From positions 1,240,001-1,304,000 of the forward strand of contig NZ_CP017715.1 of assembly GCF_001854125.1 (NCBI RefSeq): a stretch of 64,000 bases of DNA. The letters run 5' to 3'. The notes below the pieces were generated by a model. It saw only the letters and a program-made list of their open reading frames with translations, ran no database searches and had not been told where the DNA came from. The stretch is from Marinobacter salinus. GTDB taxonomy: Bacteria > Pseudomonadota > Gammaproteobacteria > Pseudomonadales > Oleiphilaceae. Positions 9,880 through 19,700 of this stretch are shown here, one piece after another. The stretch's first letter is position 1; every line of letters begins with the position of its first letter. The position numbers and the translations under genes are program-made.

Positions 9880-10656
9880 ATGAGACAGATCGTCTTGATC
9901 ACTTTTCCTACTGGAAAGATTTTTATTGCGGAGGGCGACAGTGAGACCCCTTGTTGCTATAGCCGTAGTGGTTTAGATCTGGAGTCTTTGAACGACGAAT
10001 TTGCGCATCTGCCGGAAGACGACAGAAAAGAATACATCATCAGGCAACAAATCCTTTGGCAGTCAGAACACTGTTCTTATACCGAGTTCTTGACGAAAAA
10101 AAGGGAGTTTGTTCGACACTACGAAGCAGACAACCCGAGCGTAGGGTACAACTATCCCTCTGAGGTCGAACATTCTCAAGTGCAGAGGACCCTGCAGTCC
10201 ATTCTTCAACAAGCCCAATCAACCCAAGAGCAGTCGACTCAAGGTACCAACGACATAACCAATGAAGTGCCCGGAGTCGTTCTTACATCTTCGCCAGTAT
10301 TGATTGATGTCATCAGAGGCGGTCTAACCGGGACGTGGCTCAGTAAGCTGTTAAGAGTCGCAAACCTCAAGCCGGTTTTAGCGGCGGCCCTGGGTATCGA
10401 GTCATCTGGGGACCTAGCAGCCTTATCCGAGGTTAAAGCGCTATCACAAGCGCAGTCAGAAGCGATACTCGATGCAGTAGTGGTGTATATGCGCGCTGTT
10501 GAGGTGTGGGAGTCCGCTGAAGCCGCTTCCAACTGGTTCAACGCTGAAGTATCGGCTCTGGCAGGGCAAAGCCCCATGGCGATCATGGATACCTTTGAGG
10601 GGCGCAAATGGGTACGAGAGGTATTGGAAAAGATCGAAACCGGTACTTTTTCATGA
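9880..10656 (+). CDS. GIY-YIG-like N-terminus fused to Xre/MbcA/ParS-type antitoxin domain
   Basis: About 258 residues. The N-terminal 85 residues (IVLITFPTGKIFIAEGD ... YIIRQQILWQSE ... NPSVGYNYP) resemble a small GIY-YIG nuclease family with a conserved IRxxILWxSE and a terminal GYN, but the YIG half is eroded (CCYSRSG). A Gln/Ser-rich linker follows. The last 120 residues look like the Xre-like HTH plus the toxin-binding domain of MbcA/ParS antitoxins: LSQAQSEAILDA, then a Trp-rich helix, AGQSPMAIMDT and the terminal VLEKIETGTFS. Such antitoxins normally pair with a RES-domain toxin, and none is adjacent. The gene converges on tniQ, overlapping its stop by six bases. The C-terminal call is fairly secure; the N-terminal call is tentative. 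Confidence 0.6.
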   Translation: MRQIVLITFPTGKIFIAEGDSETPCCYSRSGLDLESLNDEFAHLPEDDRKEYIIRQQILWQSEHCSYTEFLTKKREFVRHYEADNPSVGYNYPSEVEHSQVQRTLQSILQQAQSTQEQSTQGTNDITNEVPGVVLTSSPVLIDVIRGGLTGTWLSKLLRVANLKPVLAAALGIESSGDLAALSEVKALSQAQSEAILDAVVVYMRAVEVWESAEAASNWFNAEVSALAGQSPMAIMDTFEGRKWVREVLEKIETGTFS

Positions 10657-12237
10657 GAGCCCATAGCGGTTTAAGTATAAAAACGCAGCATCCGCCCCTA
10701 AAGGCTCGTCCCAAACAGGGCGACGATAGCCTCCAGCGACATTCTGGGCGTGGAATGCATTGCCAATTCTTAAAACCAGTGATCTGAAGGCCTCGTAGTT
10801 CCAGAGCTGATCGTCTCCGGGATCCCATTCGATGTCACACAGGTTGTCGACCTCGGTTCGGTCAACGAAATGTGTTTTGGTGGGCAGACACCCAGAATGT
10901 TCCAACAAACTACAGTCTATTTCGGACAACGGATCAATATCTGGCCAGCAGTAACCGAAGGATGAAGGGGAGGTCGGGCCATAGGCGTATAGATGCGAAG
11001 CATAATCTCTGGGTCTGTATCGGGCCTTGTCAGACCATTGGTCGACATGCCCCGCATGGAGGCATCGCAGCCGTTCACACACATGCCCTGAATACGTTAA
11101 GAAATCCAAAAAAAGGCACAGCAAACTTCTCTCAAAAATAATACGTTCTATATGATGGCTGGGCCTATCGCCAGCGCCACTCGTATCAAAAGAAACCAGT
11201 CGGTCGGGTGTTTGAGGCCATTCCTGAAACCCAAAAATTTCAGTGAAATAATAATAGAAAGGTGTCGTCGAATTTAAAGGATCATAATACCTCTGCGTAA
11301 CGGCAGCCCACCAGAGCGTGAACGCTAAACAGACTCGACACGGTTGCATGTCCGATTCCCAAAAAGCCACGTAACGCGCAAATCGATACTCCCTAATTCG
11401 CAAAACGTGCTTATTCAGTTCGCCACCGCCCAAAAATTCAACAATCTGTTGAGCACATTTCATGATTGAGCAGATTGCATGTCGGCTGGGGGAGCGAGTG
11501 GCTGGCCGTCTGCGGCCATTTTGGGCTTTTACAATTTTGGGGTTGAACGTCCTAGTCTGCACTTTCGAATAGGCCAGGCTAATGCCGGTTGTCCTGACCC
11601 CCAGTTCTTGAAGCGAATCCTTGGTAAACGATTGTGAAAAGAACAGTTGGAAGTCGGGAAAGAACTTCGAGTCTACGGAAATTGGACCAAACGAATCGTA
11701 ACGACACCGGGAACGATAGTAGAAGTACTCGGTATAGTCGATGAAGGGGAGCCGACGGCTGCTTAAACAATTAATTGGCGTAGACTCTTCCAGAAACTGA
11801 TGGAGGCTGCTGAGTGGCGTAATTGCACGGGAAGACAAGCCTCGGCCCAGGAGATTCTCCCACTTGGGTATCCCGCAGAGTTCGCAATTACGGGAACTCA
11901 TATTGGCTACAGAGGGCCAGCTTTGTTCGCATCGTGGGCATCGCGCAACCAACTCACAACCGTGTATTGGGCATCGTGCCAACCAGCAATAATCATAAAG
12001 ACGGCAATGAAAAAGATGTTGCGCACAAAGAGGGCAATGCTTGCTGGGAGCGTAGCGGCTGAATTCGGCAGGACTCAAAGTGTCACCTTGGGATTCGGCA
12101 TACGTGAGATACGACATTTGAACAGTACTTGTAGCCCAACCCGGATTAGCAATGACCCATTGCCGAGCCGTCGCATAATGGCTTTGGTGCTGCATCGCCA
12201 TCCATTGGCCTGTATTGAAACCATTGAAAAGAGCCAC
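10651..12237 (-). CDS. tniQ: TniQ/TnsD-family target-site selection protein
   Basis: A 528-residue protein from a GTG start. An N-terminal zinc-binding TniQ segment is visible: HCPLCAQHLFHCRLYDYCWL, then CPIHGCELVARCPRCEQSW, then NCELCG, matching the family pattern of paired CxxC units around a CPxH. In Tn7 the TnsD/TniQ subunit binds the attachment site and recruits the TnsC ATPase. The C-terminal 350 residues are poorly conserved by eye and may include the DNA-target-binding part. The gene follows tnsC by 12 bases. Its length is closer to TnsD (about 500) than to the short TniQ of CRISPR-associated elements, which suggests a fixed att site rather than guide-RNA targeting. Confidence 0.8.
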   Translation of the reverse strand: MALFNGFNTGQWMAMQHQSHYATARQWVIANPGWATSTVQMSYLTYAESQGDTLSPAEFSRYAPSKHCPLCAQHLFHCRLYDYCWLARCPIHGCELVARCPRCEQSWPSVANMSSRNCELCGIPKWENLLGRGLSSRAITPLSSLHQFLEESTPINCLSSRRLPFIDYTEYFYYRSRCRYDSFGPISVDSKFFPDFQLFFSQSFTKDSLQELGVRTTGISLAYSKVQTRTFNPKIVKAQNGRRRPATRSPSRHAICSIMKCAQQIVEFLGGGELNKHVLRIREYRFARYVAFWESDMQPCRVCLAFTLWWAAVTQRYYDPLNSTTPFYYYFTEIFGFQEWPQTPDRLVSFDTSGAGDRPSHHIERIIFERSLLCLFLDFLTYSGHVCERLRCLHAGHVDQWSDKARYRPRDYASHLYAYGPTSPSSFGYCWPDIDPLSEIDCSLLEHSGCLPTKTHFVDRTEVDNLCDIEWDPGDDQLWNYEAFRSLVLRIGNAFHAQNVAGGYRRPVWDEPLGADAAFLYLNRYGLS

Positions 12238-12249
12238 GGTACCGATCCG

Positions 12250-13233
12250 TTACCGACTTTTATCAATTGTCGGCCGCGTGACTAATGAGGGCACGAGACC
12301 GGAAAGACGAATGGCTTCGTCAATCATCGCTTCACCCAGTTCGTCCACGCCGTAACGGGGCAAGAAGTCGGATAGTAAAGTGTTGGTGGTGATTGAAAAG
12401 GATTGCATGCCCCAGGAGCCGATTTTGAAACGTTGTTGATAGCCCCGAAAAACCCGCCAGAATAGGTCGCTCGCAGAGGCCAGTCGAAATCCCGCGGCCG
12501 CAGCCTGCGGTACGAAGGCCTCCACGTAGGTTCGGCCCGACTTTTCGGGATAACGCAGCGCGTCATACTGTGCCAGGCAATACCTGACCTCTTTTGCTGA
12601 CTGGATGCCTGAGAAGGCCCGGCGGTGGAGAAAAAACCGACCATGAATATGGGCGTATTGATCCGAATCCATTCCATCAATCAGACGCCAGGTTTCAGGA
12701 TCATTACCCACAAAGACCGTCATCAGAGTCTTTTGGATGGAGCGGAGACGGTCATACAGTTCAGCGAAGACATTGAACTGGAGGGGCGAGAGTCGCTGGC
12801 ATTCATCGACGACCAAGAGGGCTTGCTCGAGCTCGTGTTCGGCCATGACATCAGAGATCAGATGCAGGTAGCGCACCGCTAATTCATCCGCGGTATGACG
12901 TCCGTTAATATTGAGGCCTGCGGCCCAGCATAGCTGCCGATATACGGATAGCACCGTTTTTTGGTCGCGCAGTGGCATTGTCATGCGTAGAACGGGAATG
13001 GATCGACCATTGCGCGCCCTGAGCCTTGAACAAATCACGTCGAACGAGGTGGTTTTGCCACTTCGCGATGCGCCCGCGATGACCGCGCCTGTTGCGCCCG
13101 TCCAGAGCCACTGAGTCAATTGGTTCTCTAAATCCAGCATGGCAGGTGTGGAGATAACCGGATTTAAAGGGCACAACACTGGGTGATCTCCAGTGGCAAT
13201 TCCTGTTGTCTGAGAGTTCGATTGCTGAGGCAT
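12250..13233 (-). CDS. tnsC: TnsC/TniB-like AAA+ transposition regulator
   Basis: A 327-residue AAA+ ATPase. Walker A is GASRSGKT at residues 54-61; Walker B is LLVVDECQRLS near 138-148. TnsC proteins link target-bound TniQ to the TnsAB transposase and confer target immunity. The start codon overlaps the tnsB stop by one base, and the gene is followed after 12 bases by tniQ. It is shorter than Tn7 TnsC (555 residues) and similar to the TnsC/TniB of Tn5053-like and other Tn7-like elements. Motifs are intact. Confidence 0.85.
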   Translation of the reverse strand: MPQQSNSQTTGIATGDHPVLCPLNPVISTPAMLDLENQLTQWLWTGATGAVIAGASRSGKTTSFDVICSRLRARNGRSIPVLRMTMPLRDQKTVLSVYRQLCWAAGLNINGRHTADELAVRYLHLISDVMAEHELEQALLVVDECQRLSPLQFNVFAELYDRLRSIQKTLMTVFVGNDPETWRLIDGMDSDQYAHIHGRFFLHRRAFSGIQSAKEVRYCLAQYDALRYPEKSGRTYVEAFVPQAAAAGFRLASASDLFWRVFRGYQQRFKIGSWGMQSFSITTNTLLSDFLPRYGVDELGEAMIDEAIRLSGLVPSLVTRPTIDKSR

Positions 13234-15125
13234 CAGGACCGCCCTTTGTCACCAGAGTACCCGATGGGTGACCAGGTAAACTCTTTCCGATTGTCTAAAT
13301 CCCAAGGTGTCTCGACCTCAGATAGGTCCGTCTTGGACTGCTCTCCGAACTGGAGGACTTCTCGCCCACTCCGGGTCATCTCGAGATACAGCCGCAATAA
13401 CTGAGATGCATTGCTGGGAGAGCGGGGTTGGCTCAGCAACTCGGTAAAATACCCAGTTAATGGATCGTTGTGGCTAAAACGGTGGCGCTTTTTCCGTTTA
13501 AAGAGAAGGTTACGAGTGGCCATTGAGTGCGGGAATCTCAGCCAGGAATGGGGGGCAGATAGCGTACCCAGCGAACTGCCTAAACAGGTGTGAGCTGCGA
13601 CGGTACGAATATCACGATGATCGTAGGTGATAACAATCCACTTTTCCTCGGGAGGCAGAGATAAAAGCCCTTTACCCGTATAGCGGCAATAACAGAACTG
13701 AACGTATGGTTCGCGTTGTTCCTTTTGAAGGCGATGGACAGGGACCTTTTTGGTCAGACTGAAAAGAGATCCTGTTTCACCATCATGTTCGATATTGAGG
13801 GGAACCCAAAGGCGAGCGAGATGTTCGCGGAATAAGGCCATGGGGGTCGCACCACCCAAATGCGGTCTTGGGGTGTGATTGCTCGCCGCAAACACCAAAT
13901 GGAGCGCTTCTACCAGACTTTGGAACTTCAGAGCAGGTGGTTGCCGGGCATTTTGATTCGACTCACGGTTTGGATCCGTTGGATACGAACCGGAGGTCGA
14001 GTCCACGCGATGGCCCAAGTGTCGCTCAATGTAGTCAAACGTTCGCTCAACGAGAGCGCGGGTCTTAGGTTGCGCCGGCAAACCGTAACTGATGGTCGCT
14101 CCCAACTGCCGGCACAGTACGTCCATAACGGCTGTGCTGTGATGCATCCATGCGTTATCCAACTGAACGGTACCCACCCCTAGAGCCGGTGTTGGCGTCA
14201 ATTGCGCTGGGAAGGCCGGCATCGACAAAGGTTCGAAACCAGGAGTTGCGATAGTGGGAAGACGTTGTTTTGTTAGGCTCAGCTCCATCAAGTTTAAAAG
14301 GTCTTGCTGATTCGGATGTTGTGTCGGCACGACAAGAAAACCCAGCACACACTCCGTCGCTACGTCCACAGACAGCAGTAAACTGCATCGGCTTAAACGG
14401 AGATCGATCAATTGGTCATTAAAATCAATGACCAACCCTGTGTGTAAATCAAGGATGTGCTCGTCGATTTGAATGGCGGACAATGCGCGCTTACTGCAGT
14501 CGGTCTTGGTATGTGCCGTAAAACGTTTGCGCCCTCTCGAGTGTGCCTGAAGCACCTCTCGTTGTTGATTCAGGTATCTGCGCGCCGACTCGTAACCTTG
14601 CGACTCAGACGTATACGGATAAAGATCGGCGGGCCAGTGGGTCTCTGCAAGCAAGTGCAGAAACTGTTGATGAAATCGCTGTGGCGTCAGGCGCTGGGAT
14701 CTTGGCTTGCGGCGCACAGCCGCCAAAATAGCCTCATCAAGTTGCCTCTTTACTTCTGGCAACTGCTCCAACAATGCTTGAAAAGCAAACGGGGCGCCTT
14801 TGGGGTGTGCAAGGGTAGGCAATTCAGCAGCCCTGGAAGCCTTGATCAATCGCCGGTGTGGAATCAGGCCAACTGACATCGAAGCTGGATCTTCAAGTTC
14901 TCCACCCAGGCAGCGTTCCATTAGCTGACTGATACGTCCTGAACTTAGACCGAGCTCTGCGCTAACATCCTTCACCGTATTGCCTTCTAAAATTCGCGCC
15001 ACAACACGCCTGTTTCGGAGATAGAGTGCGCGGTGTTCCTTCGGTAATGCGCCAAGCTCAATCACGGGCCACTGTTGAATGTCCGCGAGTCCGGGTTCTT
15101 TGATAAGTCGTTCGCGCCAGCTCAT
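13233..15125 (-). CDS. tnsB: TnsB/TniA-like DDE transposase
   Basis: A 630-residue transposase of the retroviral-integrase/Mu fold. An N-terminal helix-turn-helix is seen at about 40-72 (TVKDVSAELGLSSGRISQLM). The catalytic triad reads D221 (AIQIDEH), D323 (TVQLDNAW) and E360 (TRALVERTFDY). The C-terminal beta-barrel/Mu-C region follows. TnsB binds the transposon ends and joins the 3' ends to target DNA. Its ATG overlaps the tnsA stop by four bases. Full length, with all catalytic residues present. Confidence 0.9.
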   Translation of the reverse strand: MSWRERLIKEPGLADIQQWPVIELGALPKEHRALYLRNRRVVARILEGNTVKDVSAELGLSSGRISQLMERCLGGELEDPASMSVGLIPHRRLIKASRAAELPTLAHPKGAPFAFQALLEQLPEVKRQLDEAILAAVRRKPRSQRLTPQRFHQQFLHLLAETHWPADLYPYTSESQGYESARRYLNQQREVLQAHSRGRKRFTAHTKTDCSKRALSAIQIDEHILDLHTGLVIDFNDQLIDLRLSRCSLLLSVDVATECVLGFLVVPTQHPNQQDLLNLMELSLTKQRLPTIATPGFEPLSMPAFPAQLTPTPALGVGTVQLDNAWMHHSTAVMDVLCRQLGATISYGLPAQPKTRALVERTFDYIERHLGHRVDSTSGSYPTDPNRESNQNARQPPALKFQSLVEALHLVFAASNHTPRPHLGGATPMALFREHLARLWVPLNIEHDGETGSLFSLTKKVPVHRLQKEQREPYVQFCYCRYTGKGLLSLPPEEKWIVITYDHRDIRTVAAHTCLGSSLGTLSAPHSWLRFPHSMATRNLLFKRKKRHRFSHNDPLTGYFTELLSQPRSPSNASQLLRLYLEMTRSGREVLQFGEQSKTDLSEVETPWDLDNRKEFTWSPIGYSGDKGRS

Positions 15126-15799
15126 GTCCGAGTCAACTCGGTATCGTAATTCAGAGGCTTTTTCGTAAAGTCGCCCTTTAAAAGACCTCGTTGGAGGAGT
15201 CTCAAAGCAGCCACCTCCCGTAAACGTGAAGACGGTCGATCTCCTGGATCAACCAGGTCATCGAATCGCCTTGCCTGCCCGGGCGTAATAAGATCTAAGA
15301 CGTCGTACTCCGCGACTACAGTGTTCATTTCACGGTTTAGATGCAGGACGCGAACAATGTCTAGCCAGGTCTCAGCTTCTATCGCTCGCTCGTAAACCGA
15401 TTCGTTACTGACCACGTCAAATGTCATCCCTTGGATGGCAAAGAATGCCTCCAGTGGGCCACGCAAGACTTCATCAAATTCGCCCCGGGGTTTCAGCTCG
15501 ACAACCCGGCGTTCGGCACCCTCCAGAACGTAACAATCCGGGGTGTAACGCCGTTTACCCACTTGTAAAGTAAACGGCTGAGGAACATAGGAGATTACCT
15601 TTGCGTTGCCCTCGAGCAGACCCGCATACAGCCATTCGGCACGGGAGTGAAATTCAGTCAGGTGAGGGTGCTTGACCATCCACTGGATATAGCTATCTGT
15701 ACCGGTGCGAAGAGCGCGGGTGCTCTGCCGCTGCCGGGGAATTAGCTCACCACTGTGACAACGAATGGTGGGATTTCGTGAGGTGGGCGCTGCAGCCAT
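15122..15799 (-). CDS. tnsA: TnsA-like endonuclease (5'-end cleavage for cut-and-paste transposition)
   Basis: About 225 residues from the ATG at 15799 (a TTG at 15847 would add 16). The TnsA nuclease core is visible as FHSRAEWLYAGLLEG (catalytic Glu), RRYTPDCYV (Asp) and VVELKPRG (ExK), the restriction-like fold that cuts the 5' strands and converts replicative into cut-and-paste transposition. A helical TnsB-interacting C-terminus follows. First gene of the tns operon; its stop overlaps tnsB. Presence of TnsA separates this element from Tn5053-type transposons, which lack it. Confidence 0.85.
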   Translation of the reverse strand: MAAAPTSRNPTIRCHSGELIPRQRQSTRALRTGTDSYIQWMVKHPHLTEFHSRAEWLYAGLLEGNAKVISYVPQPFTLQVGKRRYTPDCYVLEGAERRVVELKPRGEFDEVLRGPLEAFFAIQGMTFDVVSNESVYERAIEAETWLDIVRVLHLNREMNTVVAEYDVLDLITPGQARRFDDLVDPGDRPSSRLREVAALRLLQRGLLKGDFTKKPLNYDTELTRT

Positions 15800-15865
15800 G
15801 GGACACCCCCTGAATGGATCTTTTAAAGATAGATTGGTGGGGTCCAAAAATATAGGTCTTTCAAT

Positions 15866-15890
15866 TTGACGTTTACAGGTAGTTCGTCAA
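15866..15890. repeat. Inverted repeat TTGACG-N13-CGTCAA upstream of tnsA
   Basis: A perfect 6-bp inverted pair lies 67 bases upstream of the tnsA ATG, and a related TTGACA occurs at 15983-15988. The location is where a Tn7-like right end with TnsB-binding sites would be expected, so these may be transposase-binding or regulatory sites. The repeat is short, so this is weak evidence. Confidence 0.3.
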
Positions 15891-16004
15891 CCGACCCCCG
15901 TTTCTTGCGGTTTTCCCGCTGGTTGCCATACTTAGGGGACCGGAAGAGGGCGCTTGGCCATGCCTTTAATTCCACCCGATAATTGACAGAACCCCGGAGG
16001 GGAA

Positions 16005-16745
16005 ATGTCAAAATCCATCACCAGCGCGCGGTCATTTCCGCGCCCGTCTCGAAACAAGCGTTCGCTCGGGTTTCAGGAACGCCCCCTGGTGTCGTTCCCG
16101 ATCACCGAAGTGACCATCGATTGGGACCGGCTCATCGACAAGCGGCCGTTGCTGCTGGAGACCCTCGACACCATGCCGAAGTACCTGCTCAAGCCCGAGG
16201 TACTGACGCTGCTGGAGGCCGAGACCCACCCCATGCACCGGCTGATCCTGGATCTGATGTGGTGCACCGGCGCCCGGGTCTCCGAGGTCCTGGCGATCAC
16301 GCCGGCGAGTTTCCATGACGACGGCTACGACTTCGGGGTGGTCCTCAAGACGCTCAAGCAAGGGGCAGGGCGGCCGAGCAAACGCAGCCTGCAACGCTCG
16401 CCCAAGCGCTTCATCCCGATCCTCGACCGGGACTTCCAGACCCGGATCCAGAGCTACCTGTGGATGGGGAAGTTTCGGAAGGACGAGCGGATCTTTCCGA
16501 TCACGCGCCAGGCGGTCAGTGCCAACATCGACCGGTTAATCGAACAGGTCGGGGGAGAGCCGCCGTTCAAGATCGGATGTCACACCTTTCGGCACAGCTT
16601 TGCGGTGCACCTACTCCTGCATGGGCGACCGCTGAAGTTTGTGAGTCAACTACTCGGGCATCGGAGCGTCGAATCCACAGAGGTGTACACGAATGTGCTA
16701 ACGTTCGACGGAGCGCATTTTTTGGAAGGAGTAGAGTTCCACTGA
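16005..16745 (+). CDS. Tyrosine recombinase/integrase, GC-rich
   Basis: A 246-residue site-specific recombinase with a good GGAGGGG ribosome-binding site six bases before the ATG. Catalytic residues are visible in order: Arg in GARVSEVL, His-x-x-Arg in HTFRHSF, His in LLGHRSVES and the Tyr nucleophile in EVYTNV. The N-terminal 60 residues are short, leaving only a reduced core-binding domain. Base composition differs sharply from the next gene: 65% G+C in 16141-16200 against 43% in 17581-17640 (hand counts), suggesting different origins. It is unrelated in detail to the recombinase family at 20973, 23044 and 32454. Confidence 0.9.
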   Translation: MSKSITSARSFPRPSRNKRSLGFQERPLVSFPITEVTIDWDRLIDKRPLLLETLDTMPKYLLKPEVLTLLEAETHPMHRLILDLMWCTGARVSEVLAITPASFHDDGYDFGVVLKTLKQGAGRPSKRSLQRSPKRFIPILDRDFQTRIQSYLWMGKFRKDERIFPITRQAVSANIDRLIEQVGGEPPFKIGCHTFRHSFAVHLLLHGRPLKFVSQLLGHRSVESTEVYTNVLTFDGAHFLEGVEFH

Positions 16746-16780
16746 CGGAACCGATTTATTTAATTGAGCCGGGAGTTTGA

Positions 16781-19700
16781 ATGCCATTTCCGCAACAGCC
16801 TCCGTTGGGAGACGAAACAAGAGAGGCTATCGACTCTCTGAGAGGCTATGCATATCAAATCTATCAATCTGCCCTTGCATGGACGGATATTGATTTTGAC
16901 GAGTTTCTATACCTCGAGGTAGCGGAAGATTATGCCGTAGCTGCTGCTGACGCACTTAAAGCCGTTCAAGTAAAAGACACTACAGGTACCGTCACCATAA
17001 ACACGGATGGCATTATTGCTTCGATTGATAGTTTTGTTGACTTAGTGGAACGGAACCCCGGAATAAATGTTTCTCTCCGTCATCTGACGACCTCAAGGAT
17101 CGGCAAGGAGAAGAAAGCTGAACATCGAGTCGATAATAGGGCAACTCTGGAGTCATGGCGCAGCCTCGCAAAGGTTGGGGATCTATCCGAACTGCGTAAA
17201 GTTCTGAGGAACTCAAAGCTAGCCGACAAAACCAAACGCTATATCGCCGCACTGGACGATACAGGATTACGTGAAAATTTTTTGCAGCGGATCCACTTTG
17301 ACTGCGGCGCTCCTGATTCGCCATTCCTTAAACGGCAAATTGAGTCAAGAATTTTAAAACTTGTACTCGAAAAGGGCGGTCTTGCTTCGGATGTTCCCGA
17401 TTGTATAGCTGGAATTCTCCTCTCGATATTAGAACTATCAGCGGCTAGAAATCCTAGTGAGCGCTTTGTAACCAGAGCTGATTTGGAAGAGCATTTAGAA
17501 AGAGCAACCCAAATCACCTTAAATAGGGCTCAATTTGAATCCCAGAATCTCCGAGTAGCAAAAGCGCTATCAAGGTCATTGTCTAGTGAAAATGGACTTT
17601 CTGGAGAAGCGAATCTAAAACCGAGTCCGGTTTCTGAAGTTCCACTCCCTATTGCTCTAGCAAAGCGTGATAGATATCTAACAAAAATGTTGTCATGCCT
17701 GGAGAGGTCCGGCTCATGCTGGATTACAGGCGCCGCTGGTATGGGGAAAACCGTCGCCGCTCGAATCCTAGCGCATGAAGTAGGCGGAGAGTGGGGTAGT
17801 GTAAATCTTAGAGGGCTTGCTAAAGAACAAACTGCTATTGCTTTGTTGGATTTGGCCAACGCCTTGTCAGAATACGGCCTAAGAGGCTTGATAATCGATG
17901 ACCTTGAACACACCTTAAATCCGTCTGTATTGGATAATCTCAACTATCTGTTTTTTTCTGCCGGACGTTCAGACGTTCTGTTAATAATAACGGCGCCCAA
18001 CGGACCAAGCAGCGATTTCCTATTTGCTTCCGGTCTTCAAGCAGAGATCGCAGTGGTTCTTGCTGAGTTTTCCAGAAAAGATCTAACAGAGATTCTCGAA
18101 AAGTTAGAGGTACCCTCCGCCTCAGAATGGGCAAATTACACTCATCTCATTTCTGGCGGCGGGCATCCGCAGTTGGCCATGGCCTTTATTCAGAGCATGT
18201 GTGCAAGAGGATGGGACTCATCGGAGTTACAGACCTTAAATAGCTTGATTGAAGAGTCCCCAGCAATAGCCGAGGTGAGAAGGCGAACTCGAGAACGACT
18301 TTTGCAAGATCTTCCCGAATCGTCTAGGCGACTAATTGAACGTCTCTCATTAAAGGTTGGCGGATTTCGCAGAGGATTGGTCCTTGATCTCGGCAAAATT
18401 ACTCCGCCCATTCACGACACGGGAATCATCTTTGATAGATTAATCGGCTCTTGGATTGACCAGCATGAAGCTGACAGATTTAGCCTTTCTCCGTTGCTCA
18501 CAAATTATGCAGCAAGTTCACTGACCGACGGTGACAAGAAAGTTATACACAGTGCAATTGCTGAGTCACTCACGAGTGGCAAAACCCTTGATGTCATTGA
18601 CCTAAATGCAGCGTTCTTTTCTGCTCGCAGCAGCAACAACAAATCGGTAGTGGTCAAACTTTGTCTGTTTTTACTAAATTCAGAGGATGAAAAGCTTCAA
18701 AGACTCGCTCCACACCTCTCAGTGTTTACGTTATTGAGAACTGACGTCGAACCATATCCTGGCGATCCGCTCACTAGCCAAATGCTTCGCGGCGTCCAAT
18801 TACTTCTTTTAAGTCAAGAAAATGAACCTCAGAAGCTGGAAAAGGCCCTAAACCGATTTTTCGTTGAAGAAAAGAACGTGCAAAACGTAATGATGCGAAA
18901 GTTTTTAAACCTGGTTATCTATTCAAAGCTTTTGCTACAGCATTCGAACTCAGTACTCGGCTCTAACTTCTTAGACCTCATCCAAGAGCTTCGGCAGATT
19001 TTGCAAAACGAAGACGGTGGTTTACCTGAAGAAGTGATGGAGAGTTTGCAAGAAATTAGCATCAAGGAGGGATGCGACATCACAAGTTTCATGTTTGTAA
19101 ATCAAACACGACAACTATCCCGGATTTTTGATCTCGTTACAGTCTTTGATTTCTTGGATAATAGCTCCATCAAAACTCGATCAAATCTCTTGAAACCCTT
19201 TGATCGGGACGATTTCTCGATAGATACATTGGTTGCAGGCGCTTGGTTGAGTGAACACGAAAACGGCACCATCGAACCGCAAGTTCACAGCGACACCTTT
19301 GCCAGTCTGGAAGCGAAAGCCGCTGGATGGGGCCGCAACGATCTGTCAGTTTGCTGTCGCAAGTATCGTGCAATAATCTTGGATGAATATGGAAATGATA
19401 AAGACAGCGCACTAGCCATATTAAATGAGGGGCTTGCCATTTATGGGCAAACTAACTCGGAGCTGGTCCGTGCCAAGGCCAAAGTTTTGTATCGTTCAGA
19501 GGATCATGAAGGTAGTTTAGCACTGTCGAAAAGGCTTATAGAAAACGACACACAGCTCTCAGAGGTGGAGAAAGCTTTTTTAGGGCGAGACGCCGCGATC
19601 AGTGCAGAAAAGCAAGGCGATTACCAAACCGCGCAGAAATATTATCTATTCGGTAGCGAAGCAGCTGGCAAATCTGGATTGCCGGACATGGAAGCTATGC

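Larger units (their letters stand above)
10651..15890 (-). mobile_element. Tn7-like transposition module tnsA-tnsB-tnsC-tniQ
   Basis: Four genes in the order and orientation of the Tn7 core (tnsA nearest the element end, then tnsB, tnsC, tniQ/tnsD), with overlapping or nearly touching frames. In Tn7 the tnsA side faces the right end, so that end should lie between about 15850 and 16000 and the cargo should lie to the left. The restriction genes at 1-9157 would then be cargo, with the left end outside the window. Exact ends and target duplication were not identified. No Cascade or Cas12k genes accompany it, so target choice presumably rests on TniQ. Confidence 0.75.

Noticed and set aside
9880-12237. 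RES toxin partner for the Xre/MbcA-like antitoxin domain
   Set aside because: Neither the upstream 722-base gap nor the convergent gene shows a RES domain; the convergent gene has clear TniQ zinc motifs.
10651-16004. CRISPR-associated transposon (CAST)
   Set aside because: No cas6/7/8, cas12k or repeat-spacer array is seen in the window, and TniQ is long like TnsD.
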